Below are positions 41,953 to 52,846 of a stretch of 64,000 bases of DNA, piece after piece (position 1 is the stretch's first letter; the number at the start of each line of letters is the position of its first letter). The DNA is from Sphaerisporangium fuscum (GTDB taxonomy: Bacteria; Actinomycetota; Actinomycetes; Streptosporangiales; Streptosporangiaceae): assembly GCF_018531465.1 (NCBI RefSeq), contig NZ_JAHDTF010000004.1, positions 372,001 to 436,000 of the forward strand, given 5' to 3'. A program made the position numbers and the translations under genes. A model generated the notes under the pieces. That model saw only the letters and a list, made by a program, of their open reading frames with translations. It ran no database searches and was not told where the DNA came from.

Positions 41953-42800
41953 GAGGCGGTTTCGTCGGGGAAGACGTGCCTCATCGCCCGCATGCCGTCC
42001 AGGCCGTACATCTTCCGCTCGCGCGGGTAACCCAGCGACACCTCCTCGTGGCGCACGCCGTCGTGGCGGGTGGTCCTCGGGATGTGCAGGTGGCCGTACA
42101 CCACGGCCGCCGCGTTGTAGCGCAGGTGCCAGTCGGCCGTCCCCACCGTGCCGCACCACTGCGCGAACTGCGGATAGCGCAGAATGTCGGTGGGCTCACG
42201 GACCAGCGGGAAGTGGTTGACCAGGACGGTCGGGATCTCCGGGTCACGGGCCGCCAGACGCCGCTCGGTCTCCCGCAGCCGGGCCCGGCACCAGGCGTCC
42301 CTGCTGGGGTACGGGTCCGGGTGCAGCATGAACTCGTCGGTGCACACCACCCCGGACTTGCGCGCCCAGGCGAGCGCCTCCTCCTTGGTGGTGTCGGGCG
42401 GCCGGAAGGTGTAGTCGTACAGGACGAAGAGCGGCGCGATCGTCACCGGCCCGCCGTGGCCCGTCCACACCGGGTAGGGGTCCTCGGGGGTGTGCACGCC
42501 GAGGCGCCGGCACATCTCCACCAGGTGCATGTAGCGTGCCTCGCCGCGCAACTGCACCGGGTCGTCCTTGGGCGTCCACAGCTCGTGGTTGCCCGGAACC
42601 CAGACGACGGTCGCGAACCGCTCGGCGAGGAGGGCGAGGGCCCACTCGATGTCGGCGGCGAACTCGCCGACGTCGCCGGCCACCAGCAGCCAGTCGTCGT
42701 CGGAGCCGGGCCGGAGCTTCTCGACGATCTCGCGGTTCTCGGGGTAGGCGACGTGCAGATCACTGATCGCCAGAAGCCTGCCGTCGCCGCCGCTCGTCAC
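41949..42800 (-). CDS. pptH: Metallophosphoesterase, PptH-like phosphopantetheinyl hydrolase
   Basis: 283 residues from GTG 42800; a TACGAT -10 lies seven bases upstream, suggesting a leaderless transcript, while GTG 42845 is an alternative. Metal motifs SDLH, GDVGE, PGNHELW and GHLHIPRT are complete. Its gene pairs with pptT, as in M. tuberculosis, where PptH hydrolyses phosphopantetheine from carrier proteins. Function by neighbourhood and fold. Confidence 0.85.
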   Translation of the reverse strand: MTSGGDGRLLAISDLHVAYPENREIVEKLRPGSDDDWLLVAGDVGEFAADIEWALALLAERFATVVWVPGNHELWTPKDDPVQLRGEARYMHLVEMCRRLGVHTPEDPYPVWTGHGGPVTIAPLFVLYDYTFRPPDTTKEEALAWARKSGVVCTDEFMLHPDPYPSRDAWCRARLRETERRLAARDPEIPTVLVNHFPLVREPTDILRYPQFAQWCGTVGTADWHLRYNAAAVVYGHLHIPRTTRHDGVRHEEVSLGYPRERKMYGLDGMRAMRHVFPDETAS

Positions 42801-42893
42801 CCAATGATCGTAACCGGGCGGTCCCGGGACGGGAACGGCCTGCACGGGTGTTAATCGGTCGATGTGCTCGCCGGGACGGATACCGTTTCAGGC

Positions 42894-44576
42894 ATGAGCG
42901 CCACCATCGTCGCCAAGGACATCGCCGCCGGACACGGTGACCGGGTGCTGTTCTCCGGGCTCGACCTGGTCGTGGGCCCCGAGGACGTCGTCGGCCTGGT
43001 CGGCGTGAACGGCGCCGGGAAGTCCACGCTCCTGCGCATCCTCGCGGGGCTGCTCGCACCCGAGCACGGGGTGGTGCAGGTGACGCCCCCGACGGCCGCC
43101 GTCGGGTACCTCCCGCAGGAGCCCGAGCGCAGGCCCGGTGAGACGGTGACCGACTTCCTGGCCCGCCGCACGGGCGTCACCGCCGCGCAGCGGGAGCTCG
43201 ACGCCGCCACCGAAGGGCTGGTGGAGGGCCGTCCCGGAGCCGACGACGCGTACTCCGCCGGCCTGGAGCGCTGGCTCGCCCTCGGCGGCGCCGACCTGGC
43301 CGAACGCGCCGAAGGCGTGGCCGCCGACCTCGGCCTCGCCGTCGACCTCGACCAGCCGATGACCTCGCTGTCCGGCGGGCAGGCCGCCCGCGCCGGGCTC
43401 GCGTCGCTGCTGCTCAGCCGGTACGACGTGTTCCTGCTCGACGAGCCCACCAACGACCTCGACCTCGACGGCCTCGAACGCCTGGAGCGGTTCGTCACCG
43501 GCCTGCGGGCGGGCACGGTGCTGGTCAGCCACGACCGCGAGTTCCTCGCCCGCACCGTCACCCGCGTCGTCGAGCTCGACCTCGCCCAGCAGCAGGTGAA
43601 CTCCTACGGCGGCGGCTACGAGTCGTACCTCGCCGAGCGCGAGGTGGCCCGCCGCCACGCCCGCGCCGAGTACGAGGAGTACGCCGAGAAGCGGTCCGAT
43701 TTGCAGGCCAGGGCCCGCACGCAGCGGGCGTGGATGGAGAAGGGCGTCAAGAACGCCCGCCGCAAGGCCACCGACGGCGACAAGATCGGCCGGAACTTCC
43801 GCAGCGAGGCCACCGAGAAGCAGGCGGCGAAGGCCCGGCAGACCGAGCGCATGATCGAGCGGCTCGAGGTGGTCGAGGAGCCCCGCAAGGAGTGGGAGCT
43901 GCGCATGGAGATCGCCGTGGCCCCGCGCGCGGGGGCCGTGGTCGCCACCATGCGCGGCGCGGTGGTCCGGCGGGGCGGCTTCACCCTCGGCCCCGTCGAC
44001 CTGCAGATCGGCTGGGCCGAGCGCGTGGCGATCACCGGGGCCAACGGCTCGGGCAAGTCGACGCTGCTCGCGGCGCTCCTCGGGCGGATCCCGCTCGACG
44101 AGGGGCACGCCGCCCTCGGGCCGGGCGTCGTGGTCGGCGAGGTCGACCAGGCCCGCGGGCTGTTCCTGGGCGAGGAGCCGCTGGTGGAGGCGTTCGGCGC
44201 GGCGGTGCCCGATCTCGCCCCCGCCGACGTCCGCACGTTGCTGGCGAAGTTCGGGCTGAGGGCCGACCACGTGATGCGTCCCGCGGCCACCCTCTCGCCG
44301 GGCGAACGCACCCGGGCGGCTCTCGCGCTGCTGCAGGCCCGCGGGGTGAACCTCCTGGTGCTCGACGAGCCCACCAACCACCTCGACCTGCCCGCGATCG
44401 AACAGCTGGAGTCCGCGCTGGCCTCCTACCCCGGCACGTTGCTGCTGGTCACCCACGACCGGCGCATGCTGGACGCCGTGCACACCTCCCGCCACCTACG
44501 GGTCTCCGCCGGGAAGGTCACCGAGACGCAGGGCGGCCACGAGCGGGACGGCAGCGGCCGCCGGGCCCTTTCCTGA
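42894..44576 (+). CDS. ABC-F family ATPase
   Basis: 560 residues from ATG 42894; TACCGT at 42881-42886 fits a leaderless transcript. Two ABC cassettes with Walker A GVNGAGKST (about 38) and GANGSGKST (about 382), signatures LSGGQAARAG and LSPGERTRAA, and Walker B LLDEPTNDLD/VLDEPTNHLD. No membrane segment. The linker is long and basic (RKATDGDKIGRNFR). ABC-F proteins act on ribosomes; some give antibiotic resistance. Which is not determinable here. Confidence 0.93.
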   Translation: MSATIVAKDIAAGHGDRVLFSGLDLVVGPEDVVGLVGVNGAGKSTLLRILAGLLAPEHGVVQVTPPTAAVGYLPQEPERRPGETVTDFLARRTGVTAAQRELDAATEGLVEGRPGADDAYSAGLERWLALGGADLAERAEGVAADLGLAVDLDQPMTSLSGGQAARAGLASLLLSRYDVFLLDEPTNDLDLDGLERLERFVTGLRAGTVLVSHDREFLARTVTRVVELDLAQQQVNSYGGGYESYLAEREVARRHARAEYEEYAEKRSDLQARARTQRAWMEKGVKNARRKATDGDKIGRNFRSEATEKQAAKARQTERMIERLEVVEEPRKEWELRMEIAVAPRAGAVVATMRGAVVRRGGFTLGPVDLQIGWAERVAITGANGSGKSTLLAALLGRIPLDEGHAALGPGVVVGEVDQARGLFLGEEPLVEAFGAAVPDLAPADVRTLLAKFGLRADHVMRPAATLSPGERTRAALALLQARGVNLLVLDEPTNHLDLPAIEQLESALASYPGTLLLVTHDRRMLDAVHTSRHLRVSAGKVTETQGGHERDGSGRRALS

Positions 44577-44643
44577 GGAATTCTCCGATCGGCTGAACCG
44601 AACGTGACGGCGGCGCGTACCTGCTGCTGCGAACCGTCGCGAA

Positions 44644-44691
44644 GCACCGCGGGTCTGCCTGAGCCCCCGCAGGCAGACCCGTCCGCGGTGC
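44644..44691 (+). terminator. Long hairpin between ABC-F and NlpC/P60 genes
   Basis: Stem of GCACCGCGG (44644-44652) with CCGCGGTGC (44683-44691) and GTCTGCCTG with CAGGCAGAC (44653-44661/44670-44678), 8-base loop and a 4-base bulge. It may end the ABC-F transcript or act in the leader of the following gene. No U-tract. Confidence 0.6.
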
Positions 44692-44715
44692 CGGCTGATC
44701 AGGGAAGGGGTCTGT

Positions 44716-45705
44716 GTGCCCGTGCGCAGCATCCGGACGAGAGTTGTTCCGGCGGTCGCCGGGCTGGCCGCCGCCGTCCTGCTGACCTCGCAGGGGAGCG
44801 CGGCCGCCGAACCGCGCCCGACCGTGGCGCAGGCCAAGGCGAGGCTGGCCAAGCTCCAGGACCAGGCCGACAAGACGGTCGAGCGCTACAACACCGTCGC
44901 CGAGAAGTACAAGGCCGCCAAGAAGAAGTACGACCGGCTCGACCACGAGCTGGGCGGCGAGCGGAGCAAGGTCGACTCCCTCCGGGAGAGCGTCGTCTCG
45001 ACGGCGTCGAGCATGTACCAGTACGGCGGCCTGTCGAGCATCGGCGGCATCGTCACCCAGAGCGACCCGGCCGGTACGCTGGCCGGGCTCGCGCTGGCGA
45101 ACCAGGTGTCGGAGGGCCGGGCCCAGACGCTGGCGCGGTTCGACGAGGCAACGCGCGGCCTCAGGCAGCGGGTCGGCACGGCGAAGGCGGCCTACGACGA
45201 CGTGGCGAAGACCCTCGCCGACGTCGCCAAGGAGAAGAAGCAGGTCGAAAAGCTCGTCGGCGAGCAGGAGCGCCTGCTGAGGCGGCTCAACCAGTTCAAC
45301 CCGGGCAACCCCGACAGCCGCGGCATCAAGTACACCGGCACGGCGTCCGGCAACGCCAGAACGGCCCTGCAGTTCGCGTTCGCCCAGGTGGGCAAGCCGT
45401 ACCGCTGGGGCGCCACCGGGCCGGGCTCCTTCGACTGCTCCGGCTTCGCCCAGGCGTCCTGGGCCAGGGCCGGGGTGAAGCTGCCGCGCACCACCTACCA
45501 GCAGTGGGCCTGGGGCGCCTCCCGCCGCGTCTCGATGGACGACCTGCAGCCGGGGGACCTGCTGTTCAGCAACGGTCTCGGGCACATGGGCATCTACGCG
45601 GGCGACGGCAAGATGGTGCACGCCCCGCACACCGGTGACGTCGTCCGCGTCGTCACCCTCGACTCCTACGGCCGGAGCCGCTTCATCGGGGCCGTCCGGC
45701 CCTGA
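44716..45705 (+). CDS. Secreted NlpC/P60 peptidoglycan endopeptidase
   Basis: 329 residues from GTG 44716. A signal peptide ends near AAAEP (residue 31); a long coiled-coil (40-190) precedes the NlpC/P60 domain (about 215-329). Catalytic Cys241 in FDCSGF, His290 in LGHMGIY and His302 in VHAPHTG. This is the RipA/Rpf-like gamma-D-glutamyl-diaminopimelate endopeptidase layout, acting on wall peptides. The coiled coil probably inhibits or positions the enzyme. Convergent with the kinase-GH6 gene. Confidence 0.93.
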   Translation: MPVRSIRTRVVPAVAGLAAAVLLTSQGSAAAEPRPTVAQAKARLAKLQDQADKTVERYNTVAEKYKAAKKKYDRLDHELGGERSKVDSLRESVVSTASSMYQYGGLSSIGGIVTQSDPAGTLAGLALANQVSEGRAQTLARFDEATRGLRQRVGTAKAAYDDVAKTLADVAKEKKQVEKLVGEQERLLRRLNQFNPGNPDSRGIKYTGTASGNARTALQFAFAQVGKPYRWGATGPGSFDCSGFAQASWARAGVKLPRTTYQQWAWGASRRVSMDDLQPGDLLFSNGLGHMGIYAGDGKMVHAPHTGDVVRVVTLDSYGRSRFIGAVRP

Positions 45706-45710
45706 CGCCG

Positions 45711-45714
<4 letters not shown>
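45702..45714. terminator. Short hairpin at convergent stops
   Basis: CTGAC-GCC-GTCAG overlaps the stop of the NlpC/P60 gene and of the kinase gene. Confidence 0.35.
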
Positions 45715-47891
<2,177 letters not shown>

Positions 47892-48137
47892 CGGCCGTCC
47901 CGCCGACCCGCTGCCGGGATATAGCTGCTCGTAATTGGACTTTCTCCTCCGAACACCCAAAACCGATCCAGATGGCGATACGGCTCCCACGCGGCCTCGG
48001 TTCACGCCCTCGTCGGATGTGAGGCTTTCGCTTGATGTCCGAAGGGTGGTTCAGTTCGCCCGCGAGCTCTCCCGGTCCGCTCGGCGCCGAGGCGGCGGGA
48101 CGGTGTGCGCCGAGGCCTCCGGCCGGGGCGGTGGAGG

Positions 48138-49517
48138 TCAGTCGCCGGACGAGATCGTGAAGCCCTGCTGGTCGCCGAAGGTGGTGATGCGGTCCTGCCA
48201 GGACTTCAGGCCCGCCGCGAGGTCGCCGCCGTCGAGGGCCTGGCCGACGGTGTCCTTGAAGACGCTGTTGGCGTACACCTGGAACGGGAGGTACTGCCAG
48301 TCGGTGCGGACCGCGGCGGAGGCGTCGCTGAGGATCTGGTTGGCCTTCTGCCCGCCGAAGAACTCCAGCGGCGCGTCACGGAAGGCGGGGTCGCCGAGCA
48401 GGACCTTGGTGGCGGGGAACAGCCCGGCCTCGGTGTTCAGCGACTTGACGGCCTCTGGGTCGGAGTTCAGCCACTCGGCGAACGCCACCGCGGCCGGGAT
48501 GTTCTTGCTCTGCGGGATGACGGCGACCGACGAGCCGCCGTTCTCGGCGTTCATGGGCTTGGCCGGGTCGTACTGCGGCATCGGGGCGACCGCCCACTTG
48601 CCGGCCGACTTCGGGATGGAGCCGGCCATCGGGGAGGGCGCCCAGGCGCCGGCCAGCCAGAGGGCGTACCTGCCGGAGTCCATGCTCTTCCACCACTCGT
48701 CGGTCCAGCCGGGCTGCGGGTCGACGAGCTTCTCCTTCAGCAGCGTGCCCCAGGTGTCCACCCACTGCTTGACGCCGGGGTCGGAGGCGAGCCCGATGCG
48801 GACGTCGCTGGTGCCGGAGGTCCTGAACGGCACGCCGCCCGCCTGCCAGATCAGGCTGTCGACGCCGCCCGCGTCGCCGGGGTCGATGGAGGTGATGAAC
48901 TTGTCCGGGTCGGCCTTCTTGATCTTCCTGGCCGCGTCGAGGAACTCGGTCCACGTCGTGGGCGGCTTTATGCCGACCTTGTCGAAGACGTCCTTGCGGT
49001 AGAACATCGCCATCGGCCCGGTGTCCTGGGGGACGCCGTAGACGCCGCCGTTGATGGCGACCTGTCCCCAGGCGGAGGCGGCGAACTTGTCCTTCAGGGA
49101 CCCGGCGCCGTACTCCGCCAGATTGACGACCTGCTTCGACAGCGCGAACTGGGGGAGGGCGAAGTACTCGATCTGCGCGACGTCGGGCGCGCCCGAGCCG
49201 GCCTTCAGGGCGGTCTGCAGCTTGGTGTACTCGTCGGCGGACTGCCCCGCCTTGACCACGTTGACCTTGATGTTGGGGTATTTCGCCTCGAACCGGGCCA
49301 CGGTCTTCTCGATGCCCGTCACCCACGTCCAGAAGGTCAGCTCCGCGGGCTTGTTCAGCGCGTCCTGGACGGCGGCCGTCGCGCTCGGGACGGGGGCCTG
49401 ACCGGAACCGGAGCCGGCGTCGGAACCGGAGCCGCCGCCGCAGGCGGCGAGCGCGAGCGCCAGGGCCGCGCCGATGCCGGCGGTCACGACACCGCGCCGC
49501 GAAGGAAGTGTTCTCAT
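48138..49517 (-). CDS. Sugar ABC transporter substrate-binding lipoprotein
   Basis: 459 residues from ATG 49517. Lipobox LAAC near residue 25 gives a lipid anchor on the outer face of the membrane; the rest is a type 1 extracellular solute-binding fold, with VDVIQWAG-like blocks (TFWTWVTGIEK, YTKLQTALKAGSGAPDVAQIEYF). Third gene of an operon with two permeases, 25 bases after the second. It binds a mono- or oligosaccharide; the adjacent GH42 suggests a galactoside. Confidence 0.92.
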   Translation of the reverse strand: MRTLPSRRGVVTAGIGAALALALAACGGGSGSDAGSGSGQAPVPSATAAVQDALNKPAELTFWTWVTGIEKTVARFEAKYPNIKVNVVKAGQSADEYTKLQTALKAGSGAPDVAQIEYFALPQFALSKQVVNLAEYGAGSLKDKFAASAWGQVAINGGVYGVPQDTGPMAMFYRKDVFDKVGIKPPTTWTEFLDAARKIKKADPDKFITSIDPGDAGGVDSLIWQAGGVPFRTSGTSDVRIGLASDPGVKQWVDTWGTLLKEKLVDPQPGWTDEWWKSMDSGRYALWLAGAWAPSPMAGSIPKSAGKWAVAPMPQYDPAKPMNAENGGSSVAVIPQSKNIPAAVAFAEWLNSDPEAVKSLNTEAGLFPATKVLLGDPAFRDAPLEFFGGQKANQILSDASAAVRTDWQYLPFQVYANSVFKDTVGQALDGGDLAAGLKSWQDRITTFGDQQGFTISSGD

Positions 49518-49542
49518 GGCGGTTTCCTCATTCGTTGGGGGG

Positions 49543-50439
49543 TTACTGCTTCACGCTTCCGGTGGCGAGCCCCGACTGCCAGAACCGCTGCAGCACCAGG
49601 AAGGCGATGATCAGCGGCACGATGGAGAGCAGGCTGCCGGTCAGGACCAGGTGGTAGGTGGCCTCGCCGGCACCCGAGGAGCCGGTGTTGGCCTGGGCGT
49701 TCCACTGGTTGAGCCCCACGGTGAGCGGGAACCAGTCGGGGGTGTTGAGCACGATCAGCGGCAGGAAGTAGTTGTTCCAGGTCGCCACCAGCGAGAACAG
49801 CAGCACGGTGACGAAGCCCGGGGCGAGCAGCCGCAGCGAGATGGTGCGGAAGATCCGGAACTCCCGCGCCCCGTCGATGCGGGCCGACTCCAGAATCGAG
49901 TCGGGCACGGCGTCGGTCGCGTAGACGCGCATCAGGTAGAGGCCGAACGGGCTGGTGAGCGAGGGGATGAGCACGGCCCACGGAGTGTCGACGATGCCCA
50001 CCTTGCTGAACAGCAGGTACGTCGGCACCGCCAGTGCCGTGCCCGGGATGGAGATCGCGCCGAGGACGATCGCGAACAGCAGCCTGCGTCCCGGGAAGTC
50101 GTACTTGGCCAGGGCGTACCCGCCGAGGGTGGCCAGGACGGCTGCCCCGCCCGCGCCGACCACTGAGTACAGCAGGGTGTTGCCGAACCAGCGCAGGTAG
50201 ATGCCGTGGTTGTAGCTCAGCGTCTCGCCGATGTTGGCGAACAGGTGGAAGTCGCCGCCGAACCACAGGCCGAAGGTCGAGAACAGGTCGCCGCTGTCCT
50301 TGCTGGCGTTGGCGAACAGCCAGAACAGCGGCATCACCGTGTACACGAACATCGCCAGCATGATCACGGTCAGCGTGGCGCTCCTGCGGTGGCGCCTCGG
50401 CCTGAGGGCCCGGTGGGACGACGAGGCGACGGCCGTCAC
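49543..50439 (-). CDS. Sugar ABC transporter permease (MalG type)
   Basis: 298 residues from GTG 50439, overlapping the first permease by four bases (GTGA). Six helices and the coupling motif ESARIDGAREFRIFRTISLRLLAP (EAA loop) are seen. Inner-membrane component with the other permease. No ATP-binding protein is encoded in the operon; a shared ATPase such as MsiK probably serves it. Confidence 0.92.
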   Translation of the reverse strand: MTAVASSSHRALRPRRHRRSATLTVIMLAMFVYTVMPLFWLFANASKDSGDLFSTFGLWFGGDFHLFANIGETLSYNHGIYLRWFGNTLLYSVVGAGGAAVLATLGGYALAKYDFPGRRLLFAIVLGAISIPGTALAVPTYLLFSKVGIVDTPWAVLIPSLTSPFGLYLMRVYATDAVPDSILESARIDGAREFRIFRTISLRLLAPGFVTVLLFSLVATWNNYFLPLIVLNTPDWFPLTVGLNQWNAQANTGSSGAGEATYHLVLTGSLLSIVPLIIAFLVLQRFWQSGLATGSVKQ

Positions 50440-51338
50440 AGCGTCTTCTCCCTTCTCGCCGTGAAGATCTGCACGGCGTAGGCGACGACGATCGTGACGA
50501 GCCCGAGGACGACGGCGACCGCGGCGGAGTAGTTGAACTGCTGGCCGTTGAACGCCAGGTTGTAGGCGTACATGTTGGGCGTGTAGCTGGTGGTGATGAC
50601 CGCGGGGGCGAGCGTCTGGAGGATGTTGGGCTCGTTGAAGAGCTGGAAGCTGCCGATGATCGAGAAGATCGTCGCGACGAGCAGCGCGGGCCGCAGCGCC
50701 GGGAGCTTGATGCTCCACGCGGTGCGGATCGCGCCCGCGCCGTCCATCTCGGCGGCCTCGTAGAGCTCCTCGGGCACCGCCCGCAGCGCGGCGTACAGGA
50801 TGATCATGTTGTAGCCGACGTACTCCCAGGTCACCATGTTGCCGATCGAGGCGAGCATCCAGGAGCGCGACAGCAGATCCGGCAGCGCGACGCCGAGACC
50901 GCGGCCGATCTGCCCGGCCAGGCCGAACCGGTCGCCGTACATGTAGCCCCACATCAGCGCCGCGACGACGGCGGGCACGGCGTACGGCATGAAGATCGTG
51001 ACGCGGAACAGGGACGGCCAGCGCAGTCGGCCGCTGTCGATGGCGAGGGCGCACAGCAGCGAGATGAGCAGCATCACCGGCACCTGGACGACCAGGAAGA
51101 GCGCGACCCGCAGCAGGCCGGCGCCGAAGAGCGCGTCGCTGAGCGCCCTGGTGTAGTTGGCGAGGCCGGAGAAGACGGTGCCGCCGATCAGCCGGTCCTG
51201 GAAGAGGCTCAGGTAGACCGCGTACGCCAGGGGCGCGACGACCGTGACCAGGAAGACCGCGAAGAACGGCAGGAAGAAGGCGTAGCCGGCGACGCGCGGG
51301 CGCAGGTACGGCCGGCCCGGCACGCCGTGGGCGCTCAT
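50436..51338 (-). CDS. Sugar ABC transporter permease (MalF type)
   Basis: 300 residues from ATG 51338. Six helices and EAA loop EAAEMDGAGAIRTAWSIKLPALRP. First gene of the import operon, read away from the LacI gene; the operator pair between them controls both. Partners the second permease and the lipoprotein. Confidence 0.92.
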   Translation of the reverse strand: MSAHGVPGRPYLRPRVAGYAFFLPFFAVFLVTVVAPLAYAVYLSLFQDRLIGGTVFSGLANYTRALSDALFGAGLLRVALFLVVQVPVMLLISLLCALAIDSGRLRWPSLFRVTIFMPYAVPAVVAALMWGYMYGDRFGLAGQIGRGLGVALPDLLSRSWMLASIGNMVTWEYVGYNMIILYAALRAVPEELYEAAEMDGAGAIRTAWSIKLPALRPALLVATIFSIIGSFQLFNEPNILQTLAPAVITTSYTPNMYAYNLAFNGQQFNYSAAVAVVLGLVTIVVAYAVQIFTARREKTL

Positions 51339-51477
51339 CGCGTGGTCCTGACGCGCGATGTTCGCGTTGCCACGAGGACTGGCACTGAACTCTCCTTGTC
51401 GGGCGGCGGCGGCCTGGGCGGCCCCGCTGCGACCTGGGCCGCGCGCGGCGTCGTAGCGGCGGTGTGGGTGAGTGGCG

Positions 51478-51491
51478 TGTTTACGTGAACA
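51478..51491. promoter_or_regulatory. LacI operator 1
   Basis: TGTTTACGTGAACA, one mismatch from a perfect palindrome, in front of the importer operon. Confidence 0.75.
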
Positions 51492-51626
51492 TGACGAAGG
51501 TGAGCCGTAGTCTGGACCGACCCCCCATGTGTGTCAATAGGGAACATCGGGCCACCAGCAATGTCCGTTTTAGGCGAATGTGTGACCTTCATTTCCTTGT
51601 CCCGCAGCGTCATTGACGGACGGGCG

Positions 51627-51640
51627 TGTTTACGTAAACA
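51627..51640. promoter_or_regulatory. LacI operator 2
   Basis: TGTTTACGTAAACA, a perfect 14-bp palindrome with the central CG typical of LacI-family sites, just upstream of the LacI gene. Its centre is 149 bases from operator 1, near 14 helical turns. Confidence 0.85.
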
Positions 51641-51686
51641 TCGTGCGAGAGTTTCCACAGGCGATACGCCGATCGGACGACATGAG

Positions 51687-52745
51687 GTGGCAGTGGACGG
51701 GGGCACCCAGGAAGCGCGGGATTCAGGCGCCGCGCGGCGGCCGCGCCGGCGGGCGTCCATGGCCGACGTCGCCGCCATGGCGGGCGTGTCGAGCCAGACG
51801 GTCTCCCGGGTGGCCAACAACCGCAGCAACGTCGAGGAGGAGACCCGCCGGCGCGTGCTGTCGGCCATGCGCGTCCTCGGATACCGCCCCAACACCGCCG
51901 CCCGCGCCCTGGTCACCGGCCAGTTCCGCACCCTCGGGCTGATCAGCTTCGGGTTCAGCAACTTCGGCAACGCCCGCACCGCCGACGCCATCGCCAGGGT
52001 CGCGCAGCGGTCCGGCTACACCGTCAACATGGTCGCCATCGAGTCGCAGACTGAGCGGGCGGTGCACCAGGCGTTCGACCAGCTCACCATGCAGGCGGTC
52101 GACGGCATCGTGCTCGTCGAGGCGCAGATCCTTGACACCCCGGCGCTGCGCCTGCCACCCGGCGTGCCCGTGGTCATGGCACAGGGCGACCTCAACCTCC
52201 GCCACCCCATGGTCGACACCGACCAGGCCCTCGGCGCCCGCCTCGTCACCCGTCACCTGCTCGACCTCGGCCATCGGACCGTCTGGCACGTCTCCGGCCC
52301 CGAAGACTCCTACTCGGCGCGCGGCCGCGCGGAATCCTGGCACGCCACCCTCAAGGAGGCCGGGGCGACGGTGCCTCCGGTGCTGTTCGGCGACTGGAGC
52401 GCCGCCAGCGGCTACGAGGCCGGGCTCCGCCTCGCCGAACGGCCGGAGGTCACGGCCGTCTTCGCCGCCAACGACCAGATGGCCCTCGGCGTCATGCGGG
52501 CGATGACCCAGGCCGGGCGGCGCATCCCCGACGACGTCAGCCTCGCCGGCTTCGACGACATCGAGGAGTCGGCCTACCTCTCGCCGCCGCTCACCACCGT
52601 CCACCAGGACTTCGATGTCGTGGCCGAGCGCATCGTGTCGCTGATGCTCACCCAGATCGAGACCGGCGAGATCCCCTCCACGATCGCCCTGGTCGCGCCC
52701 CGCCTGGTCGTCCGTGAGAGCACGGGCGCCCCGCCGTCCCGCTGA
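51687..52745 (+). CDS. LacI-family regulator
   Basis: 352 residues from GTG 51687 (uncertain; GTG 51693 or ATG 51759 also possible). HTH at MADVAAMAGVSSQTVSRVANNRSNVEEETRRRV, then a periplasmic-binding-protein-like sensor (GISFG...FGDWSAASGYEAGLRL, FAANDQMALGVMRA). It should bind the two TGTTTACG sites and repress the importer and itself until a sugar is present. The GH42 gene follows on the same strand. Confidence 0.92.
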   Translation: MAVDGGTQEARDSGAARRPRRRASMADVAAMAGVSSQTVSRVANNRSNVEEETRRRVLSAMRVLGYRPNTAARALVTGQFRTLGLISFGFSNFGNARTADAIARVAQRSGYTVNMVAIESQTERAVHQAFDQLTMQAVDGIVLVEAQILDTPALRLPPGVPVVMAQGDLNLRHPMVDTDQALGARLVTRHLLDLGHRTVWHVSGPEDSYSARGRAESWHATLKEAGATVPPVLFGDWSAASGYEAGLRLAERPEVTAVFAANDQMALGVMRAMTQAGRRIPDDVSLAGFDDIEESAYLSPPLTTVHQDFDVVAERIVSLMLTQIETGEIPSTIALVAPRLVVRESTGAPPSR

Positions 52746-52846
52746 TCCACGCTTCGCCGCGCCGCCGGCCGGCCGATCCCACAGACCCGCACCTGACCGA
52801 AGGGAGGAGCGGCGGACCCCGGACAGCCGGGCCGGCCGCGCCGACA

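Noticed and set aside
44577..44715. Second c-di-AMP riboswitch before the NlpC/P60 gene
   Set aside because: That gene type often has one, but the conserved GAATCC, GGGGTGAATC and GTCAGCTAAC blocks are absent here.
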